From: Caenispirillum salinarum AK4
GTDB lineage: Bacteria; Pseudomonadota; Alphaproteobacteria; Rhodospirillales; Rhodospirillaceae
Length of the DNA stretch: 64,000 nucleotides
Reading direction: 5' to 3'
Assembly (NCBI RefSeq): GCF_000315795.1
Contig: NZ_ANHY01000008.1
Coordinates: 204,298-268,297 of the forward strand
Positions within the stretch are counted from its first letter, which is position 1. Each line of letters begins with the position of its first letter. Of this stretch, positions 39,136-48,926 are shown piece after piece. The notes below the pieces were generated by a model. It ran no database searches and was not told the origin of the DNA. It saw nothing but the letters and a program-made list of their open reading frames with translations. The translations under genes were made by a program, and so were the position numbers.

Positions 39136-40845
39136 TCACGCGGCCCGAATGTGGTCGACCACCTCGGCCACACGGCTGTTCAGAAGGTCTGCCTGCTGCG
39201 CCAGGCTGTCGGAACTGGCGAGCACCTGCTGGGCCGCCTGCCCGGTTTCCTGCGCGTTCATGTTCACCGTGCCGATGGTGTCGGTCACCTGCTGTGTGCC
39301 GCTGGAGACCTCGGCGACGTTGCGGGCGATTTCCTGCGTCGCCTTGTCCTGCTGATCCATGGAGTCGGCCACCTGATGGGTGATGGTGCTGATGCGGTCG
39401 ATGGTGGTCGTGATCTCGCCGATGGCGGCCACGGCCTCTTCGGTCGCCGATTGCACCCCGCCGATTTGCGTCGCGATTTCCTCGGTGGCCTTGCTGGTCT
39501 GGTTGGCGAGGTTCTTCACCTCGTTGGCCACCACGGCGAAGCCCTTGCCCGCCTCGCCGGCGCGGGCGGCTTCGATGGTGGCGTTCAGGGCCAGCAGGTT
39601 GGTCTGCTCGGCGATGTCGGTAATCATGGCCACCACCTCGCCGATGCGGTCGGCGGCGGTGGACAGGCTGTTCATGATGTCGCTGGCGCGGGCGGCCTTG
39701 TCGACGGCCTCGCGCGAGATATCCGAGCTTTCTTCCACCTGCCGGCTGATCTCGGCGATGGAAGACGACAGTTGCTCGGCCGCCGCGGCGACGGTGTGGA
39801 CGTTCGCGGCGGCCTGTTCGGCGGCGGCGCTGACCATGCCCGCCTGGTCGCTGGTCTCGCTGGCGGTGTCGGACATGGCCTCGGCGGTGGCGTGCATTTC
39901 GCCGACGGCCGAGGTGATTCCGTCCACCACGGCCTGGACGCCCTCGCGCAGTTCGTCGGCCAGACGGTCGAGCAGGGCGCGGCGGTCGGTTTCGGCGCGG
40001 GCGGCCTGCGCGGCCTGGTCCCGCTCCATCTCGGCGGCATGCACCAGGGCGTCGCGGAATTCCTCCAGCCGCGCGCCGATGCGGCCGAATTCATCCTTGC
40101 GGCCGGCGGTCAGGCGCAGAGGCTCGCTCCCCTTGGCCGAGACCACGGCCACGTCGTGTTCCAGCCCCGACACGACGCCGTTGACCAGCCGCACCAGGAT
40201 CGTGCCGCCGATGAGCGCCACGGCGGCGCCGACGGCCGTCAGCACGATGACGAGGGTAGTAAGTTGCTCGGCGGCGGCATCGGCGGCGCGGGCATCGCGT
40301 GTGGCGGCGGCCAGGGCCTCCGCCTGGACCTCGGCGGCGCGGGCGGCGGCGGTGGCGAGAGCGGCGTTCATGGCCTCGGCCTCCTCGTCGAAGGCCGCCA
40401 TCCGGGCGTTGCCGGCCTCGCGGCCCTCGGATGCATAGGCCTCGGCCATGGCGCGGCCGGCCTCGTACCAGGGTGCGAGCCCGACCTGCACGTCTTCCAG
40501 CGCCGCCGCGACTGCGGGCATGTCGCCGCTGCGCGCCAGATCGATGCCCTTGGCGAGTTGTTGGCGCGCGTCTTCAAGGTGCGCGTCCGCCTCGGCATAG
40601 CCCTCGCGGTTGCCGGAGGCGGCGACGTCGGTCAGCCACTGCTGCACCTGGGGTATATCGATGAGCACCCGGTCCACCGCATGCACCAGCGGCGTCACCG
40701 TTTCCGCCAGGTGGTGGGCCTGGTGGTCGAGGTCGTTCAGCGCCGGGCGCTGCGCGGATACCGTCCACAGGACGGCGGCCCCCGCCGCGCCGGCCATCAG
40801 CATGATGGCCGCCAGCACGGCCAGGACCTTGGACTTGAAGCTCAT
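39136..40845 (-). CDS. Methyl-accepting chemotaxis protein
   Basis: This 569-residue chemoreceptor starts with a membrane helix ([20 protein letters not shown]). A periplasmic helical ligand domain of about 170 residues follows, lacking known motifs. The second membrane helix ([20 protein letters not shown]) and a HAMP domain come next. The cytoplasmic coiled coil has its hairpin tip at [20 protein letters not shown], followed by [19 protein letters not shown], where CheA and CheW bind. No CheR/CheB-binding pentapeptide is at the C-terminus (DHIRAA). GGGGGAG lies before the ATG at 40845. No che genes are nearby, so it is an orphan receptor here. Confidence 0.95.
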   Translation of the reverse strand: MSFKSKVLAVLAAIMLMAGAAGAAVLWTVSAQRPALNDLDHQAHHLAETVTPLVHAVDRVLIDIPQVQQWLTDVAASGNREGYAEADAHLEDARQQLAKGIDLARSGDMPAVAAALEDVQVGLAPWYEAGRAMAEAYASEGREAGNARMAAFDEEAEAMNAALATAAARAAEVQAEALAAATRDARAADAAAEQLTTLVIVLTAVGAAVALIGGTILVRLVNGVVSGLEHDVAVVSAKGSEPLRLTAGRKDEFGRIGARLEEFRDALVHAAEMERDQAAQAARAETDRRALLDRLADELREGVQAVVDGITSAVGEMHATAEAMSDTASETSDQAGMVSAAAEQAAANVHTVAAAAEQLSSSIAEISRQVEESSDISREAVDKAARASDIMNSLSTAADRIGEVVAMITDIAEQTNLLALNATIEAARAGEAGKGFAVVANEVKNLANQTSKATEEIATQIGGVQSATEEAVAAIGEITTTIDRISTITHQVADSMDQQDKATQEIARNVAEVSSGTQQVTDTIGTVNMNAQETGQAAQQVLASSDSLAQQADLLNSRVAEVVDHIRAA

Positions 40846-40949
40846 CGTACTCCCCCTTGTGACGGATCGGGCGTGCGTTCGGCCCGAGTCATTCAACCGT
40901 CACTATATCCCTGCGGGGAGAGGGGGCGTACCTGGACGTTGGTTATGTG

Positions 40950-41837
40950 CTACAGGCTACGACGATGGGCAGGCCGCATACCGACCAAGCCGGCGCGCGC
41001 AGCCTTCACCGTGTCGGCCAAACGCTGGGAGTCCTTGGGCAGCGTGCCGGCCAGCGGCAGGGCATTGCTCGCGTGGTTGGAGCGGAAAATCACCGGCCGC
41101 GGCGGGGCGAGCAGGCGCAGAAGGGTTTCCAGTTCGTCCAGCACGGCAAGATCGTCCTGGGGCACGAAGGCATCGCCCTGTTTGGCGAAGGTGTCCAGGA
41201 AGTCGGTCCGGCGCTCGGGCTCCAGGTACAGCTGCAGGGTCGACAGGAAGTTGGGCGGCGCCTCGTTGATGACCTGGGCCGTGCCCTCGATGTGCTTGCG
41301 CCAGTGGGTGCGCCCGCCCAGGCCCAGGATGACGGTGGCGGATGTCTTGATGCCGCAGTCGCGCGCCTTGTTCAGGGCGGTGGCGATGCCGCGCGGGCTC
41401 GCTCCCTTGGTGATGCGCTTGAGCATGTCGGCATCGCCCGACTCGACCCCGATGTAGACCAGCGACAGCTTGCGCGCACGCAAGGCGACCAGTTCCTCCG
41501 GCGTCTTCTTCAGGATGTTGGCCGGCGTGGCATAGGCCGAGACGCGCGCCAGCCGGGGCAGGTGGGCGTGCAGGATGTCCAGGATGGCGTGCAGGTGGTC
41601 GGCCGGCAGCGTCATGGCATCGCCGTCGGCCAGGAAGACGCGGTGCGCCTCCGGCCAGACGGCAGCGGCGCGGCGGACATCGTGCTCCACCTCTTCCAGC
41701 GGGCGGACGCTGAAGGTCTTGCTGCGGTACATGGAGCAGAAGCCGCAGCGGTTGAACGAACACCCCAGCGTCGCCTGGACGATCAGGTTATCGCCTTCCG
41801 AGGGCGGGCGGTAGAGCGGCATGTCGTAGGCGAGCAT
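40950..41837 (-). CDS. Radical SAM protein with CX4CX2C cluster motif
   Basis: This 295-residue protein has a radical SAM barrel whose iron-sulfur motif reads GCSFNRCGFC, that is CX4CX2C and not the common CX3CX2C. The DNA codons were checked and the spacing is real. The following SMYRSKTFSVR, FLADGDAMTLP, LSLVYIGVESGDADML and ATVILGLGG are typical barrel strands (SAM-binding GE-like and beta-4 motifs). The spacing is also known to me from a bacterial group with GCSxNxCxxC motifs of unknown reaction. The enzyme is otherwise unassigned. It starts at 41837, and a 9-bp hairpin lies about 27 bases upstream. Confidence 0.88.
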   Translation of the reverse strand: MLAYDMPLYRPPSEGDNLIVQATLGCSFNRCGFCSMYRSKTFSVRPLEEVEHDVRRAAAVWPEAHRVFLADGDAMTLPADHLHAILDILHAHLPRLARVSAYATPANILKKTPEELVALRARKLSLVYIGVESGDADMLKRITKGASPRGIATALNKARDCGIKTSATVILGLGGRTHWRKHIEGTAQVINEAPPNFLSTLQLYLEPERRTDFLDTFAKQGDAFVPQDDLAVLDELETLLRLLAPPRPVIFRSNHASNALPLAGTLPKDSQRLADTVKAARAGLVGMRPAHRRSL

Positions 41838-41863
41838 GGGGCGGCCTCCGTGTCTGGCCGCTT

Positions 41864-41886
41864 ATTTCGATCCGGGTGATCGAAAT
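41864..41886. other. Perfect hairpin between cupin and radical SAM genes
   Basis: ATTTCGATC (41864-41872) and GATCGAAAT (41878-41886) pair around a five-base loop. On the minus strand it lies after the cupin stop and before the radical SAM start. There is no T-run, so it could be a regulatory site or part of a weak terminator. Confidence 0.55.
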
Positions 41887-41887
41887 G

Positions 41888-41992
41888 AGCGGCATAGGGT
41901 CGCGACTGCGACCCCGCGCCGGTCAGGCGCGTGAGCCTGCGTGGCGCATGAACGCAGCGTCGATGATTGCAATCATCGACGCGTATTAGGTC
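41888..41992 (+). repeat. Dispersed palindromic repeat, family A, copy 3
   Basis: It contains GCGCCggtcaGGCGC, GTGAGCCTGCGTGGCGCATG, AACGCA, and then GTCGATGATTGCAATCATCGAC, a perfect 22-base palindrome given here as halves GTCGATGATTG and CAATCATCGAC. It overlaps the last codons of the cupin gene by a few bases. It is the most complete of the three copies. Confidence 0.7.
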
Positions 41993-42498
41993 GTCAGCGC
42001 TTCAATAAGCGGCGCGGCGGCGGACCAGCCGTCCAGAAGCTCCGCCCGCCGGCCGTGTTCGTAGTCGGCGAATTCGAAGCCCGGCGAGACCGTGCAGCCC
42101 AGCAGCGCCACCTGGCCGCCCTCGGCCAGGCGCGCGCCCTGCCAGACGCCGGCGGGGACGACCACCTGCGGCGACTGGCCGTTGACGATGTCGTGGCCCA
42201 GCATCACCGTTTCGGCGCGCCCGTCGGGGTAGAGGTGCAGCATCTCCACCGGGTCGCCCATGTAGAAGTGAAAGACCTCTTCGCTTTTCAGGCGGTGCAG
42301 GGCCGAAAAGGTGTCGGGCGTCAGCATATAGTAGATGGCGGTGCCCACCGACCGCGGCCCCTCGTAGACGCCGCCCAGCGCCTCGGCGGAAACCTGCCGT
42401 TCGCTGCGCCAGGTCTCGACGAAAAAACCGCCTTCTTCGGGGTGTGGCTCCAGGCCGAGCAGGGCGATGATGCGGCGGGCGTCCAGGTCTTCAGACAT
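41986..42498 (-). CDS. Cupin domain protein (DUF985 family)
   Basis: This 170-residue protein opens with ARRIIALLGLEPHPEEGGFF, continues ETWRSERQVSAEAL and then TAIYYMLTPDTFSALHRLKS, and has EEVFHFYMGDPVEMLHLYPD. This order is diagnostic of the DUF985 cupin group, single-domain beta-barrels whose function is unknown. The metal-type positions are partly present (H in HRLKSEEVFHFY). It lies upstream of the radical SAM gene on the same strand, separated by a hairpin and a family A repeat. Confidence 0.9.
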   Translation of the reverse strand: MSEDLDARRIIALLGLEPHPEEGGFFVETWRSERQVSAEALGGVYEGPRSVGTAIYYMLTPDTFSALHRLKSEEVFHFYMGDPVEMLHLYPDGRAETVMLGHDIVNGQSPQVVVPAGVWQGARLAEGGQVALLGCTVSPGFEFADYEHGRRAELLDGWSAAAPLIEALTT

Positions 42499-42623
42499 TG
42501 GTGCTATCCCGAAAGTTCACGAAATCCATGACGTCCAGCGAGGTTGTCCCGGCTGCGTGCTGGGGGATAATGACGGGATAACGACCGAAAAACCAGCCGC
42601 TCCGGGGAAAGGCTCACCACGGC

Positions 42624-43073
42624 ATGTCCATCCACGGGATCTCCAGCTCCGCCACGGCCCATGCCCGTCCGCCCGCGGCACCGCTGATGTGGCGCCGGTC
42701 CAGGGTGGATTTCACCTATCCGCCGCTGGCGTCCATCGATCCGATGCGCGAGGGGTTGTCGGATGTGCCGGGTGTGGTCGTGGTCTGGGACGGCGCCCGG
42801 GCCGGCGCCGACGAACCGGCGGGCCGGTGCCTCTATGTGGGGCAGACGCGCGACTTGGCGGCGGCCGTCGGCCTGCTGCGCGAGGATCCGGCGCTGACGG
42901 CCCAGGCGGATGACCTGCGCGTGACCTGGGCCGCCATCGGCATCGCCCACCGGCCGGGCGTCGTCGCCTACCTGCGCGACATGCTGGGCCCGGCGGTGAC
43001 GGAATGCGGCCTGGACGCCCAGTGGCCCGTGCGGCCCGACGTGCGCCCGGTGCCCGTTCCGCTGCCGTCCTGA
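42624..43073 (+). CDS. Possible GIY-YIG-like domain protein
   Basis: I recognise no named family for this 149-residue protein. The core (about 45-100) reads GVVVVWDGARAGADEPAGRC followed by LYVGQTRDLAAAVGLL. This resembles a GIY-YIG nuclease core in which GIY has become GVV and YIG is YVG, with QT-x-L after it. The catalytic Arg on the next helix is not clear, nor is the distal Glu. The C-terminal third is Pro/Val-rich. The fold similarity is my own pattern reading, so a degenerate, non-catalytic member is possible. The ATG has only a weak ribosome-binding site. The neighbours give no context. Confidence 0.6.
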   Translation: MSIHGISSSATAHARPPAAPLMWRRSRVDFTYPPLASIDPMREGLSDVPGVVVVWDGARAGADEPAGRCLYVGQTRDLAAAVGLLREDPALTAQADDLRVTWAAIGIAHRPGVVAYLRDMLGPAVTECGLDAQWPVRPDVRPVPVPLPS

Positions 43074-43151
43074 GGGCGGGGTGACGCAGGGTCGGGCGCT
43101 GAACGAGTTCTACCGCCTTTAATCGGCCTTGCAAGGGCAGCTGACGGCGTG

Positions 43152-43240
43152 CGGGGGCCCTGCTTCCGCCGGGGCGACGGTTTTAACAAGTCATTGTTAT
43201 AGCAGGCAAAATACTCGGATTTCCTGCGAAAGTGGGACTC
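43152..43240. repeat. Palindromic mobile-type repeat, family B, copy 2 (degenerate)
   Basis: The left arm has GGCCCTGCTTCCGCCGGGGC followed by GACGG, and the right arm has GATTTCCTGCGAAAGTGGGAC. The centre holds TAACAAgtcaTTGTTA, an inner hairpin. It matches the layout of copies at 31577 and 44759 but has more changes in the arms. Confidence 0.5.
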
Positions 43241-43310
43241 GGTGGGCGGTGCTGCTCACTCGCTGCGCCCTCCTCGGAGGCGGCCTGACCCTTTCCTTCC
43301 AGCCTCATCC

Positions 43311-43499
43311 TCAGCGGGAGTGCCGCGACACCTCGTCTTCGACATGCTGGCCGGCGTGGTTGGGGATGACCCGCATGTATTTCCCCGGCATCGCATCGAT
43401 CTCGGCGCCGCAGCAAATACAGCGCGTCGGCGTCGCAGAGGGAATCTCCTGTCCCGTGCGGCACTCCGGGCAGGTGACGGCGGTGAAGGACTGCGGCAT
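43311..43499 (-). CDS. Small zinc-ribbon protein
   Basis: This 62-residue protein begins MPQSFTAVTCPECRTGQEIP, continues SATPTRCICCGAEIDAMPG and ends in a charged tail. Two CxxC pairs 14 residues apart (CPEC and CICC) form a typical zinc ribbon. GGAGA lies 7 bases before the ATG at 43499. A longer in-frame start further upstream would overlap the glk stop and lacks similarity. Such small ribbons often bind nucleic acid or a partner protein, but nothing more can be said. It is downstream of glk on the same strand. Confidence 0.65.
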   Translation of the reverse strand: MPQSFTAVTCPECRTGQEIPSATPTRCICCGAEIDAMPGKYMRVIPNHAGQHVEDEVSRHSR

Positions 43500-43611
43500 G
43501 GGAAAGGTCTCCGATCGTCGTTGCTGGCTCTGTGCCGAGGAGAACGGAGAAAGCCCCAGATTTGTTCCTGGTTTCCACCTTTCGGGAAGCGCCCACCCCT
43601 TTTCCGCCGGT

Positions 43612-44628
43612 TCAGCCCCGTACAAGTCCCGCCAGTCCGACAAAGGCGGGATAAGCGTGGGTGACCACGTCGACGGGAATGCCGCGCATGTAGGCCCGGA
43701 AGCGGCCCTTGGCCTCGAAGGCCTCGCGGAAGGGGCCGGCCTGGAACAGGTCCAGGTAGCGCGGCACGATGCCGCCCATGATCGCCACGCCGCCCAGCGC
43801 CCCTGACGAGAGCGCCAGGTTGCCGGCCACCGTGCCCAGCATGGCGAACATCAGGTCAAGCGCCTCGCGCGCCCGCGGGTCCTCGTCGGCGGCGGCGCGG
43901 CGGCCCAATTCAGCCGGATCGTCGGTGTCCGGCGTGGCGCCGTCCAGCCCGCATACCGCCTGATAGACGTTCACAAGCCCCGACCCGGAAATCACCCGCT
44001 CCGCCGAGACGTGGTCGAAGCGCCGGCGCAGGACGCCCAGCACCTCGGCCTCGCGCGGGGTGCGGGCGGGCATGGTGACATGGCCGCCTTCCGTCGCGAC
44101 CGGCATGACCTTGCCGCCGCCCAGCGGCACCAGCAACGCAACGCCGAGCCCCGTGCCGGGGCCAAGCACGGCCACCGGCAGCCGCTCCACCGCCGGGCCG
44201 CCGCCGACGCGCACCCGGTCGTCCGCACCCAGGTGCGGCACGGCCAGCGCATTGGCGACGAAGTCGTTGACCACCTCCAGCCGATCCAGCTTCAGGCGCC
44301 GACGCACGGCATCGACGCTGAAGTCCCAAGGGTTGTTGGTCAGCTTCACGCGGTCACCCAGCACCGGACAGGCGGCACAGAAGGCGCCTCGGTTAACCGG
44401 CTGGTGCGCCTCGATCTCGCGCAGGTAGGCTTCGGCGGCCTCTGCCGGTCCGTCGTAGTCGGCGCACAGCAGCGTGCGGGGCGAGAGGGTCGCGCCGGCG
44501 TCGTCCACCAGGGCGAAGCGTGCGTTGGTGCCGCCGATATCGGCGATCAACCCGAGGCCCGGCCGCGCGGGCGGTGGGGTGGTGTCGGTGACCGGCGGGG
44601 CGGGGGTGTCGTCGTGGGGGGCGGTCAT
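43612..44628 (-). CDS. glk: Glucokinase
   Basis: This 338-residue enzyme phosphorylates glucose to glucose 6-phosphate. It is the Glk family without a ROK zinc motif. The phosphate motif is LIADIGGTNARFALVDDAG. The glucose site is EVVNDFVANALAVPHLG. VLGPGTGLGVALLVPLGGGK is the adenosine/phosphate loop, and VATEGGHVTMPARTPRE and GVAIMGGIVPRYLDLF follow. The first 22 residues are a Pro-rich extension. The ATG at 44628 is preferred to one eight codons earlier. It lies downstream of otsA in the trehalose cluster, separated by a family B element. Confidence 0.95.
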   Translation of the reverse strand: MTAPHDDTPAPPVTDTTPPPARPGLGLIADIGGTNARFALVDDAGATLSPRTLLCADYDGPAEAAEAYLREIEAHQPVNRGAFCAACPVLGDRVKLTNNPWDFSVDAVRRRLKLDRLEVVNDFVANALAVPHLGADDRVRVGGGPAVERLPVAVLGPGTGLGVALLVPLGGGKVMPVATEGGHVTMPARTPREAEVLGVLRRRFDHVSAERVISGSGLVNVYQAVCGLDGATPDTDDPAELGRRAAADEDPRAREALDLMFAMLGTVAGNLALSSGALGGVAIMGGIVPRYLDLFQAGPFREAFEAKGRFRAYMRGIPVDVVTHAYPAFVGLAGLVRG

Positions 44629-44935
44629 GGTGCGTGATCCGTTAGGGGGCATGTCGCGAGTCGTCTGGCAGCAGTAGTGAATTCTTGCCTTCGAGGGTGT
44701 GAAGAAATCGGTGAACGTTCCCCTGACGGGCGCGCGGCAGAATGGCCAGCAGCGGAGGTGGATTCCTGCCTTCGCAGGAATGACGGCTGTTTAAGTTTGT
44801 GATTCTCTTTAAAAATCACCGTCACCCCTGCGAAAGCGGGGGTCCATCACCGGCGTTCGCCACCCTGCCGCATATATACTGGAGGCTGTCGGCGTTTTCC
44901 CTACACCTTCAAAGCGGGCGTGCGCGCCCGCACGC
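44629..44935. other. Intergenic region between otsA and glk
   Basis: This 307-base gap is occupied by a family B palindromic element (44759-44846) and flanking sequence without a gene. TATACT at 44875-44880 is seen, but no gene on that strand follows. Confidence 0.55.
44759..44846. repeat. Palindromic mobile-type repeat, family B, copy 3
   Basis: It runs from TGGATTCCTGCCTTCGCAGG, AATGACGG to CCGTCACCCCTGCGAAAGCG, GGGGTCCA. The two ends are inverted copies of each other over about 28 bases, and each end forms its own hairpin. The centre holds GTGATTctctttaaaAATCAC. It is the best preserved copy. Confidence 0.75.
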
Positions 44936-46330
44936 TCACGCATTCCCGAAGCCGCCGGGCGGGACGCTGCGGAGGACGGACAGAAAGCGCTCGCGCCACT
45001 TGTCCAGAGAACTGTCGTGGACCTTCGCCATCATGGATTCCCAACGCTCGCGCCGTTCCTCCAGCGGCATGGTGATGGCGCGGTTGAGGGCCTCGGCCAC
45101 GTTATCCTGGTCGTAGGGGTTGACCTGCAACGCGGCGTCCAGTTCCCGCGCCGCTCCGGCGAAGCGCGACAGCACCAGCACGCCCGGTTCGTGCGGGTTC
45201 TGGCTGGCGACGTACTCCTTGGCGACCAGGTTCATGCCGTCGCGCAAGGGCGTGACCAGCCCGACGCGGCAGGTGCGGTAGAAACCGGTCAGGGTTTCGC
45301 GCGGATAGCCCTTGTTGAGGTAGCGGATGGGCATCCAGTCCAGCTCGCCGTAGACCCCGTTGATGTGGCCGGCCAGCGCCTCCAGCTCCTCGCGGATGTT
45401 CTTGTATTCCGGCACCTCGCCGCGCGAGACCGGAGCAATCTGCATGAGCGAGACCTTGCCCTGGTGGGCCGGGAACTTCTCCAGGAAGCGCTCGAAGCTG
45501 CGGAAGCGTTCGGGGATGCCCTTGGAATAGTCCAGCCGGTCGACGCCGATGACCAGGTTGCGCTCGCCCATGTGCTTGACCAGCCGCCGCACGGCGGGTT
45601 CCTGCATGGCATGGGCGGACGTGCGCTGCATGGTCTCCACCTCGATGCCGATGGGGTAGACCTCTGCCTTCAGCGTGCGGCCGAAGGCGCGCACCATGTT
45701 GTCGCCAAGGATCTCGCCGCCCGCCTCGTGCACGATGTACTCGTGGAAGGCGCGCAGGTCGTTGACGGTCTGGAAGCCTACCACGTCGTAGGCGCAAAGC
45801 GACCGCGCCAGCCGGTCATGGCTGGGCAGGGCCAGCAGCACCTCCATGGTGGGAAACGGCGTGTGCAGGAAGAAGCCGATGCGGTTCTCCACCCCCAGCC
45901 GCCGCAGTTCGCTGGCGAAGGGAATCAGGTGGTAGTCGTGGACCCACAGGTCGTCGTCTTCTCGGATCAGGGGGCGCAGGCGCTCGGCGAAGTGGGTGTT
46001 GACGCGCAAATAGCCGGCATAGTCCTGGCGGTTGAAGTCCGCCAAATCCAGACGGTAGTGGAACAGCGGCCACAGGGTGCGGTTGGCGAACCCGTTGTAG
46101 TATTCCTGGTGGTCGCGCCGCGACAGGTCCAGGGTGGCGTAGGTGACGGGCTCGACCTCCGTCATGGTCGGCTCGTCCTGCGGCTTGGGCGAGGTCTTGC
46201 CGCTCCACCCAAACCAGATGCCGCCGTTTTCCTGCAATGCCTCGCGCAGCGCGACGGCCAGGCCGCCCGCCTGGGCCGGGCCGTCGGTCGGCACGGCCAC
46301 ACGGTTGGACACCACCACCAGTCTCGACAA
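44936..46330 (-). CDS. otsA: Alpha,alpha-trehalose-phosphate synthase
   Basis: This 464-residue GT20 glycosyltransferase joins UDP-glucose and glucose 6-phosphate to trehalose 6-phosphate. It starts MSRLVVVSNRVAVP. It has GGLAVALREALQENGGIWFG (sugar-phosphate loop), DLWVHDYHLIPFASELR, IGFFLHTPFPTMEVLLALPS, GVDRLDYSKGIPERF and GMNLVAKEYVASQ. All catalytic segments are present. The start is a TTG at 46330, supported by AAGGAGG at 8 bases and by the conserved N-terminus. It lies 39 bases after the GH65 gene in the same operon. Confidence 0.96.
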   Translation of the reverse strand: MSRLVVVSNRVAVPTDGPAQAGGLAVALREALQENGGIWFGWSGKTSPKPQDEPTMTEVEPVTYATLDLSRRDHQEYYNGFANRTLWPLFHYRLDLADFNRQDYAGYLRVNTHFAERLRPLIREDDDLWVHDYHLIPFASELRRLGVENRIGFFLHTPFPTMEVLLALPSHDRLARSLCAYDVVGFQTVNDLRAFHEYIVHEAGGEILGDNMVRAFGRTLKAEVYPIGIEVETMQRTSAHAMQEPAVRRLVKHMGERNLVIGVDRLDYSKGIPERFRSFERFLEKFPAHQGKVSLMQIAPVSRGEVPEYKNIREELEALAGHINGVYGELDWMPIRYLNKGYPRETLTGFYRTCRVGLVTPLRDGMNLVAKEYVASQNPHEPGVLVLSRFAGAARELDAALQVNPYDQDNVAEALNRAITMPLEERRERWESMMAKVHDSSLDKWRERFLSVLRSVPPGGFGNA

Positions 46331-46369
46331 GGGGTCTTCCTCCTTTTTCGTATCGCCTCACGCCGTCGC

Positions 46370-48811
46370 TCAGGCCTGCCCGCCCGCCAGTTGTTGCGGC
46401 GGCTCCTTCAAGGGGAACGTCTTGCTCTCGCCGGCGTTGAGAGTCGTTTCCGCGCCCCGGACCACGATCGGCATGGGCTCGCGCCAGTCCGGCGCGGCTG
46501 TCAATGTCAGGCAGTCGTCCTTGATGGCCACGTCCAGCCACCGTTCCTGATACCGCACGCGCAGGGCCACATCCTTCAGATGGTGCGGCATGACCGGGTC
46601 GAAGTGCAGCGCGCCGCCCCGTTCGTCCAGGCCGGTGAAACAGCGCTGGACCAGGTCCACGGTGCCCGCCATGGCGCCCAGGTGAATGCCTTCCGCCGTG
46701 GTGCCGCCCTGAATGTCCTCGACGTCGGATTCCAGCGCCGTCTTGAACAGTTCCCACGCCTGTTCGGGATGGCTGCGTGCCATGACCCACGTATGCACGA
46801 GGTATGAAAGCGTCGAGCCATGGCTGGTGCGGGCCAGGTAGTAGTCGATGTTGTTCTGCCAGGTCTCGGCCGAGAAGGCGTAGCCCAGGTGCTCCAGCAT
46901 CTCCTTCATCACCGGTTCCGGGAACAGGTAGAAAAGCATGAGCACGTCTGCCTGCTTGGACAGCTTGTAGCGGTTGGCGGAATCGCCCTCGCTTTCCAGA
47001 ATGCGGTCCAGGCGGTGGATGTCGCCGTACTTGGCGCGATAGCCCTCCCAGTCGAATTCCTTCAGGTCGCCGTAGCCTTCGAACTGGCTGATGATGTCGC
47101 CGTCGTGGAAGGGCACGAACATGCGCCGGCTGATGTCCTCCCACCGTTCGGTCTCGTCGGGCGTGATCTGCAGCTTGGCGCACAGTTCGGCCTTGGTTTC
47201 GGGGTCTATGACCTCCAGCAGCTCGTGCGCCGTCATCATCAGCCAGGTGACGAAGACGTTGGTGTAGGCATTGTTGTTCAGGCCCGGCTGGTCGCTGTCG
47301 GGATAGGCGTCGTGGTACTCGTCCGGGCCCATGACGTTGTGGATTTCATACCGCTCCCGCGCCGGATTGAACTGGGTCAGCGAGGCGAAAAAGCGGGCGA
47401 CCTCCAGGATCAGTTCGGCGCCGCGGCTTTCCAGGAACGCCTTGTCGCCGGTGGCGGTGTAGTGCTTCCAGCAGTCGTAGGCCACCGCCAGCGACACGTG
47501 ACGCTGCACCCAGGTGTTGTCCGGCACCCAGCGCCCGCTGCGGGGATTGAGGTGCATGACCTGGCTTTCCTCGCGCCCGTCGGAGCCCGACTGCCAGGGG
47601 TACATGGCGCCCTTCAGGCCGGCGGCGTGGGCGGCCTTGCGCGCCGCGCCCAGGCGGTGGTGGCGGTAGCGGATCATGGCCTTGCCGATGGCGGGCAGCC
47701 GGAATTTCAGGAACGGCAGGATGAACATCTCGTCCCAGAAGACGTGGCCGCGATAGGCCTCGCCGTGCCAGCCGCGCGCCGGCACGCCGACGTCCAGGTC
47801 GATGCTGTTGGGCGACAGCGTCTGCAGCAGGTGGAAGATGTGCAGCCGCAGGATCATCTGGGTGCGGTCGGCACCGTTGACCTGGATGTCGCAGCGCCGC
47901 CACAGGCGGTCCCAGGCGCGGCGGTGGGTCGCCTCCAGGTCGCCCAGGATGGGGGCGCCGTCGATGGACTCGCGGGCGGCCAGGCCGGGCTCGCTGATGG
48001 CGACGTCGCGGCCGGTGAAGACGGACGCCACCTTCTCCACCGTCAGCGGGTCCTCGGGGCCGCAGTCGGCCTGGAACACCTGCGAGACGCAGGCCAACTC
48101 GCGCTCGATGCGGTGCGGCGCGTCCAGCCGCTGGCCCTTGCGCACGAGGCGTGTGCGGGCGGCCTGGCCGATGCGCAGTTTGCTCTGGTTGGTCTGGGTG
48201 ACCAGCGCCAGCATCTCCTCGCCGCTTTCCTCGCCGATGAAGGGGGCGGCCTCCAGCGGGTCCAGGTGGCTGTTGGCAAGCTGGCCATAGCGCTTGACGC
48301 CGCTGTTGATGACGCGCCCGTCCAGTGCCGACAGAACCTCCACCGAACCCGACCAGTTGCGCGGCTGGATGGTCAGCTCCTGTGCCGCCAGGTGCGGATA
48401 TTCCATGTGGACGAAGCGGCGCGCCGTGACCTCGGTCTCGCGGTTCTGCTTGTCCTTTAGCGTCAGGTGCACGGCAAGGATTCCGGCGTGCAGGTCCAGC
48501 TCCTGCCGAAAGGCGAGGATCTCGCCGGCCATGACGTTGAACCAGTCGCCGCCGTCGATGCGGAAGGTCAGGTAGGCCCAGTTGGGAATGTTGACCAGAT
48601 CCTCGTTGACGATGTCGCGGCCGGCGATGGGCGTGACGAGCCGGTTGTAGCCGCCCGCGAGGTAGGTGCCGGGATAATGGATCTCGTCCGCCGCCGACCA
48701 GGGGAAGGCGCCGCGCGTGACGAAATAGCCGTTGCCCACCGCACACAGGGCCTCGCGCAGGCCCTGCTGTTCGGGCTTGAAGGCGTCGTAGGCGAGCGTC
48801 CATTGCGGCAT
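46370..48811 (-). CDS. Glycoside hydrolase family 65 protein (trehalose/kojibiose phosphorylase-like)
   Basis: This 813-residue enzyme has the GH65 layout: an N-terminal beta-sandwich ([20 protein letters not shown]), an (alpha/alpha)6 barrel and a C-terminal beta-sheet. The general acid is Glu498 in [26 protein letters not shown] and [12 protein letters not shown] are sugar-binding segments. [12 protein letters not shown] is the site where phosphorylases bind phosphate. These favour a phosphorylase over a hydrolase. Products would be glucose and beta-glucose 1-phosphate from an alpha-linked disaccharide. The neighbours otsA, otsB and pgmB make trehalose (or trehalose 6-phosphate) the likely substrate. 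Kojibiose or maltose cannot be excluded. Confidence 0.88.
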   Translation of the reverse strand: MPQWTLAYDAFKPEQQGLREALCAVGNGYFVTRGAFPWSAADEIHYPGTYLAGGYNRLVTPIAGRDIVNEDLVNIPNWAYLTFRIDGGDWFNVMAGEILAFRQELDLHAGILAVHLTLKDKQNRETEVTARRFVHMEYPHLAAQELTIQPRNWSGSVEVLSALDGRVINSGVKRYGQLANSHLDPLEAAPFIGEESGEEMLALVTQTNQSKLRIGQAARTRLVRKGQRLDAPHRIERELACVSQVFQADCGPEDPLTVEKVASVFTGRDVAISEPGLAARESIDGAPILGDLEATHRRAWDRLWRRCDIQVNGADRTQMILRLHIFHLLQTLSPNSIDLDVGVPARGWHGEAYRGHVFWDEMFILPFLKFRLPAIGKAMIRYRHHRLGAARKAAHAAGLKGAMYPWQSGSDGREESQVMHLNPRSGRWVPDNTWVQRHVSLAVAYDCWKHYTATGDKAFLESRGAELILEVARFFASLTQFNPARERYEIHNVMGPDEYHDAYPDSDQPGLNNNAYTNVFVTWLMMTAHELLEVIDPETKAELCAKLQITPDETERWEDISRRMFVPFHDGDIISQFEGYGDLKEFDWEGYRAKYGDIHRLDRILESEGDSANRYKLSKQADVLMLFYLFPEPVMKEMLEHLGYAFSAETWQNNIDYYLARTSHGSTLSYLVHTWVMARSHPEQAWELFKTALESDVEDIQGGTTAEGIHLGAMAGTVDLVQRCFTGLDERGGALHFDPVMPHHLKDVALRVRYQERWLDVAIKDDCLTLTAAPDWREPMPIVVRGAETTLNAGESKTFPLKEPPQQLAGGQA

Positions 48812-48926
48812 GGGCGGGTCTCCTCTCTTTCCCTCGCGGTGGCGCGGGCCGTGCGATGCGGCGCCGGCGCCCTGCTTCTCGGTGTCTTCGTCTTCGGTCT
48901 CTCGTTCGTATCTTGCCGCGGCCGGC

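Noticed and set aside
46820..48460. Plus-strand open frame opposite the GH65 gene
   Set aside because: It is an antisense shadow; GH65 catalytic motifs lie on the minus strand.
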